A stretch of 8,926 bases of DNA, taken from NCBI GenBank assembly GCA_031254675.1, contig JAIRTV010000618.1, forward strand, positions 1-8,926. The letters are read 5' to 3'. Source of the stretch: Planctomycetaceae bacterium. Its GTDB lineage: Bacteria > Planctomycetota > Planctomycetia > Pirellulales > Thermoguttaceae. Below, in pieces: positions 5,658-8,926 of the stretch (positions within the stretch are counted from its first letter, which is position 1; each line of letters starts with the position of its first letter). The position numbers and the translations under genes are program-made. The notes beneath the pieces are model-generated. The model did no database searches. It saw only the letters and a program-made list of their open reading frames with translations, and was not told the DNA's origin.

Positions 5658-8492
5658 ATGCGTCTTTCTTACGGTATTGCTATTGCATTAGGTTTGATGA
5701 CCTGCCTTTCGTCGTTCATGCTGGGGCTAGGTCAACACGAATCCTTATTGCCTATTCTTATGTTTCTTGCGGCAATTATTAGTTTTTATTTGACGGATTA
5801 TCGGCGAATGATTCGGCTTGGTGATTGGACGGTCAATGTGTTGATTTTGATTATCGTGTTCTGTACGTTTGGCGAAATTATTCACAATTGGGGCGAAGAC
5901 CTGGCGTTTTCAATTGCGCGGGTTTTGGTGTTTGTTGAAATGGTTTTGTTGTTTCGCGAAAAAGAAACACGATTCTGTTGGCAAATTTTGTTGATTTCGC
6001 TTCTTCAAGTTGTTGTGGCGACGGTGATGCAGCAAAGTATTCTTTTTGTTTTTTTGTTGGTTGTGTATGTTTTTATTGGTCTTTGTGCGTTTGTGATGAT
6101 TTTTCTTCAGAAGGAGAATCGTTATTTCCGTTCTCATTCGTTTGTTGATACTTTTTTTGATTCGTTGCGTGCGGAAATTGCGGAGCGGCAAGATCGTGGG
6201 AAGTTGGTTCGTATTGCGTTGATTACGTTGATTACGGGACCGTTGTCGGTTGTTTTTTCGTTTTCCAATTCGAAAACTGATTCTGATTCGTTCCATTCAA
6301 AAGAGCCTGAAAACCGAACTCCAAAAGATAAAACGCTCAAAAACAGTGAAGACCGCAAATATTCGCCGCGTGAAATTTTGCGTTCACTTTTTGCGGTGTT
6401 TCCGCCGGAGCAAGATACTAATCGCAGTGGAGTTTGGGAGACGATTAGCGAACCGGTTGCGGAGCGGAATGATTCTAACATTTCAGCGAAGGTGGTTTCG
6501 TCAAAGGAATTGGTGTTGGTTCCGGAGTCGAGTCCGCGATTTTTGCGTCGGAAACCGAACGAATCGCGTCAACGTTTTCCGCTTCTTTCGGAGCGTCCCG
6601 GTTTTTCTGGTGGTACGATGAGTTTTAGCGGGTTGGAAGACGGACGGCGTGAGTTGTTGGGACATTTGGTTCGGGGAACGCTGTTTGCCTTACTTTTTGC
6701 GGTGTTTATTTTTTGTCTTATTCCTCGTGTTGGTCGTACGGAGTTTTGGGGTTTTACGATAAAGTTTGGGCATGACCAATGGACAAAACCTTTTCGTCAA
6801 CCGGTTGGCATGGTTGGATTCCGTGAAGAGATTCGACTTGGTTCTTTGGGAACGGTTTTGCCGTATCATCGAGAGGTGATGTCCGTTCGGTTTATGAAGC
6901 TTACGGATCAACAAATTCCAGAGTCGAATGATTATTTGGAGTCGGAAGTTCCTTATGACGAGATCATTGGGGCAACGCTTTATTTTCGTGGTATTGCGTT
7001 GGACACGTACGCGGAGGGAACATGGAAACCGCGTAAACATTCCAATCCGTTTTGGGATCCGTCTTCCGAATACGGTACGCAATCGTTCCGTTTTTCGTCA
7101 TTTTTTGCTCGATTGCCTGGCAGGTCGGTTCGTCCCGGTGAGGGTAAAAATCTTCTGTTTGATGATGCGTCTGATTTGCTTTGTTTGCATCTTGTGATTC
7201 AACCGTTGGACACGACGGTTTTTTTTGCTCCATGGCCTTTCTTTTGCCGTAGCGAATCAGGGGTTTCGCCGCTTCGTTCGTTTGGGGATCACGTGGAAGA
7301 ACGACGAACGTATCGTGAACAAATTGGTCGGACGATTTATTCTACGGGATTCAAACATGGTACGCAGTTGTCGATCATTCCGTGCCAAGAACGTTTTGAC
7401 CGCGATGATCTTCTCCAGATTCCAGAGCAAGGTTTGAGCAATTTGAAAAAGTTAGCGCAACAATGGGATTCGGAATCAGGTTTGCCCAAAGACAATATTA
7501 TGGGTCGGGCGTTGTACATGGAGCGTCAATTTTTGGAGTCTGATTATTTTAAGTACAAATTGGGAGGGACGGTGCGTGATTATAGTCTTGATCCGCTTGA
7601 GGATTTTATTGAAAAGAATCCGTCGGGTCATTGTGAATATTTTGCGGGGGCGTTGGCGTTGATGCTTCGTAGTGTTGGGATTGGTTCGCGTGTGATTGTT
7701 GGGTTTAAGACGCATGTTGTTTCGCCTGGGGTTCAAACGATTCGGCAATCCGATGCTCATGCTTGGGTGGACGTGTATCTTCCGCCGGAATCAATATCCG
7801 AGCGTGCAACTGGTTCTTATTCGGATTGGTGGCAGTTGGGTGGTTGGATGCGTCTTGATCCTTCGCCTGCTGCCGACACCGCCGCCGCCAATCTTATGAA
7901 AACCGTTTCGTTTAGTTTAACCGATTTGAACGAATGGGTTCAGACAATGTGGGGCGAATTTGTGTTGAACATGAATGCGTCGAAACAAACGCAATGGATT
8001 TATCAACCTCTTCGGTTGGGGTTCCATTTTGTGGTGTATCGTGTTTTTAATCTTGAATTTTGGAGAGATTTAATGTCGGAGACGGTGCATACTTACAAAA
8101 TGTTATTTTTTTCGGGGGTTCAATGGCGTTGGCGTGATTGGGGTAATATTGTTGGTTTTGTTGTATTCTTTTTGTTTTTACTTTTTCTGTTCTGGCGATT
8201 ATTCCGGTGGTTGTTGCCTCGTTTGTTCCGTGGTTCGGGCAAAGGTTGGCGGCGTAGGGCGACGATTGATTTTTATCTTCGTATGGAGCGGTTGTTGATT
8301 CGTGTTCGGCGTGAGCGTCATCCTGAAGAAACTCCGCTCGAATTTGTTCGCAACATCGGGTTTATGGTGGAAACATTTCCTGTGGTTGATGCTTATTACC
8401 GTGTTCGGTTTGGGGCGGCGGAGTTGACAAACGAAGAATTGCGCGATGTTCGCGAACGGCTTGACCAACTCGAAAAGAAAATCACAGAATAG
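5658..8492 (+). CDS. TgpA-type membrane transglutaminase (DUF3488, transglutaminase core, DUF4129)
   Basis: A 944-residue multi-pass inner-membrane protein. The N-terminus has about six to seven hydrophobic helices between residues 5 and 202, as in the TgpA N-terminal domain. A charged, probably disordered stretch (about 203-335) follows, then another helix (338-356) and a large extracytoplasmic part. The transglutaminase core has the full triad: Cys659 in SGHCEYFA, His701 in DAHAWVDVY and Asp734 in RLDPSPA. A last helix (about 831-848) leads to a DUF4129-like tail with EETPLEF and YYRVRFGA. Canonical TgpA proteins are roughly 650-700 residues; the middle insert explains much of the extra length. 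The substrate is unknown: relatives are proposed to act on peptides or proteins in the periplasm. The ATG at 5658 gives a natural hydrophobic N-terminus but has no Shine-Dalgarno sequence. The stop codon TAG lies inside a heptamer repeat. Confidence 0.9.
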   Translation: MRLSYGIAIALGLMTCLSSFMLGLGQHESLLPILMFLAAIISFYLTDYRRMIRLGDWTVNVLILIIVFCTFGEIIHNWGEDLAFSIARVLVFVEMVLLFREKETRFCWQILLISLLQVVVATVMQQSILFVFLLVVYVFIGLCAFVMIFLQKENRYFRSHSFVDTFFDSLRAEIAERQDRGKLVRIALITLITGPLSVVFSFSNSKTDSDSFHSKEPENRTPKDKTLKNSEDRKYSPREILRSLFAVFPPEQDTNRSGVWETISEPVAERNDSNISAKVVSSKELVLVPESSPRFLRRKPNESRQRFPLLSERPGFSGGTMSFSGLEDGRRELLGHLVRGTLFALLFAVFIFCLIPRVGRTEFWGFTIKFGHDQWTKPFRQPVGMVGFREEIRLGSLGTVLPYHREVMSVRFMKLTDQQIPESNDYLESEVPYDEIIGATLYFRGIALDTYAEGTWKPRKHSNPFWDPSSEYGTQSFRFSSFFARLPGRSVRPGEGKNLLFDDASDLLCLHLVIQPLDTTVFFAPWPFFCRSESGVSPLRSFGDHVEERRTYREQIGRTIYSTGFKHGTQLSIIPCQERFDRDDLLQIPEQGLSNLKKLAQQWDSESGLPKDNIMGRALYMERQFLESDYFKYKLGGTVRDYSLDPLEDFIEKNPSGHCEYFAGALALMLRSVGIGSRVIVGFKTHVVSPGVQTIRQSDAHAWVDVYLPPESISERATGSYSDWWQLGGWMRLDPSPAADTAAANLMKTVSFSLTDLNEWVQTMWGEFVLNMNASKQTQWIYQPLRLGFHFVVYRVFNLEFWRDLMSETVHTYKMLFFSGVQWRWRDWGNIVGFVVFFLFLLFLFWRLFRWLLPRLFRGSGKGWRRRATIDFYLRMERLLIRVRRERHPEETPLEFVRNIGFMVETFPVVDAYYRVRFGAAELTNEELRDVRERLDQLEKKITE

Positions 8493-8517
8493 TTAATAGT
8501 TAATAGTTGATAGTGAA
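8490..8517 (+). repeat. Array of four 7-base repeats
   Basis: The units are TAGTTAA, TAGTTAA, TAGTTGA and TAGTGAA, running straight into the hairpin at 8513-8575. The first TAG is the stop codon of the transglutaminase gene. Because 7 is not a multiple of 3, the successive TAGs stop all three forward frames. The pattern resembles the heptanucleotide STRR-type arrays known from cyanobacterial genomes. Confidence 0.8.
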
Positions 8518-8575
8518 TAGTTCGCAAGCGGAATTATTACCAAAATGGCAATAATTCCGCTTGCGAACTGTTCAC
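8513..8575. repeat. 26-bp hairpin element, possible terminator
   Basis: The left arm (8513-8538) and right arm (8550-8575) pair over 26 bases with a single G-T position. A short CCA/TGG extension lies inside the loop. An inverted, slightly altered copy lies at 3191-3244. The hairpin sits 20 bases after the transglutaminase stop codon and is followed by four T, so it could end transcription. Its dispersal suggests a mobile origin. Confidence 0.8.
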
Positions 8576-8783
8576 TTTTGGCAGTCTATTTCATGTTTAC
8601 GTATTTCAAAACGCTGCACCATAAAACTACTTCCATGTCAAATTCCATATCAAATTCCAGTCAAAAAAACGTATTGTCCCCATTTCTAAACAAAAATTGG
8701 GATAATTATTCAATAGAATTTTTCGTTGGAAACATCTTGCTATGATGGACGATCTATGGAATAATAAACTCTCATACTCGGAA

Positions 8784-8812
8784 TTGCAATGATCAAGCCA
8801 TTGGGATAAATT
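8784..8812 (+). promoter_or_regulatory. Weak promoter candidate for the truncated last gene
   Basis: TTGCAA (8784-8789) and TAAATT (8807-8812) are 17 bases apart, each matching four or five consensus positions. In such AT-rich sequence this match is not strong evidence. Confidence 0.2.
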
Positions 8813-8851
8813 AATGAAACGTCAATAAAAATAATTGTTTTTCAAATTTCT

Positions 8852-8877
8852 CAACAATCGGAATTTGGAGATTGTTG
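8852..8877. promoter_or_regulatory. Perfect 8-bp inverted repeat in the leader of the last gene
   Basis: CAACAATC (8852-8859) and GATTGTTG (8870-8877) are perfect inverted repeats separated by ten bases. They lie 45 bases before the ATG at 8923. They could be an operator half-site pair or an RNA hairpin in the leader. Confidence 0.35.
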
Positions 8878-8911
8878 TAGGAATCGTTAAAGGAGTATCC
8901 AATTTTTTCAC

Positions 8912-8916
8912 AGGAG
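8912..8916 (+). promoter_or_regulatory. Ribosome-binding site of the truncated last gene
   Basis: AGGAG is followed by six bases and ATG (8923). A second AGGAG occurs at 8891-8895 but has no start codon at a useful distance. Confidence 0.7.
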
Positions 8917-8922
8917 TTTGCT

Positions 8923-8926
8923 ATGA
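8923..8926 (+). CDS. Start of a gene cut off by the window end
   Basis: Only ATG and one further base are visible, preceded by a well-spaced AGGAG. The product cannot be determined. Its Shine-Dalgarno leader contrasts with the leaderless-looking starts of the three other + strand genes. Confidence 0.55.

Larger units (their letters stand above)
8576..8922. other. AT-rich leader region before the last gene
   Basis: No convincing gene is visible in these 347 bases. A 16-codon frame (8742-8792) starts ATGATG but lacks a clear ribosome-binding site. The region also contains two short direct repeats (TCAAATTCCA near 8638 and 8650), an inverted repeat (8852-8877), a weak promoter candidate and the ribosome-binding site of the gene that starts at 8923. 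Confidence 0.5.

Noticed and set aside
8545..8745. 66-codon plus-strand open frame after the transglutaminase
   Set aside because: It starts within the right arm of the hairpin, has no ribosome-binding site and is low in complexity.

Overview
The window looks like bacterial chromosome of moderate G+C, most likely from a planctomycete. The evidence is a BatA-type membrane vWA protein with a glutamine-amidotransferase-like region, a very long TgpA-type membrane transglutaminase, mixed use of Shine-Dalgarno leaders, and large repeat-filled gaps between genes. I cannot name the species, and the phylum assignment is an inference from gene content.

Layout. Bases 1-685 hold no convincing gene. They contain several inverted repeats, one copy of a 44-base hairpin module, a 24-base tandem duplication, and a good sigma70-type promoter (596-623) for the first gene. 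Next is the BatA-type protein (686-2971, +). A 515-base gap (2972-3486) is almost entirely repeat: a 163-base element with 44-base terminal inverted repeats, a heptamer/hairpin palindrome, a second 112-base copy of the first element, and decayed remnants. A rimI-like acetyltransferase (3487-4032, -) converges on the BatA gene. A 511-base AT-rich gap (4033-4543) separates it from a divergent PfkB-family sugar kinase related to the HldE/RfaE kinase domain (4544-5566, +). The TgpA-type transglutaminase follows 91 bases later (5658-8492, +). Its stop codon is the first triplet of a heptamer array that runs into a 26-bp hairpin. The last 350 bases are a leader carrying a clear ribosome-binding site and the ATG of a gene cut off by the window edge (8923).

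How the genes relate. BatA-type vWA proteins and TgpA-type transglutaminases often occur together, with MoxR ATPases and DUF58 proteins, in membrane-associated clusters of poorly known function. Here the two lie on the same strand but are split by rimI and the kinase, so the cluster looks loosened. rimI (ribosomal protein S18 N-terminal acetylation) and the kinase (possible heptose or other sugar phosphorylation) look unrelated to it.

The most unusual content is intergenic. One family is a 44-base double-hairpin module found four times, with stems that differ between copies yet stay paired. The second is a hairpin flanked by TAGTTAA/TAGTGAA heptamers, present once in each orientation. A probable decayed third copy supplies the promoter of the BatA gene. 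No transposase, CRISPR array, tRNA or rRNA was recognised.
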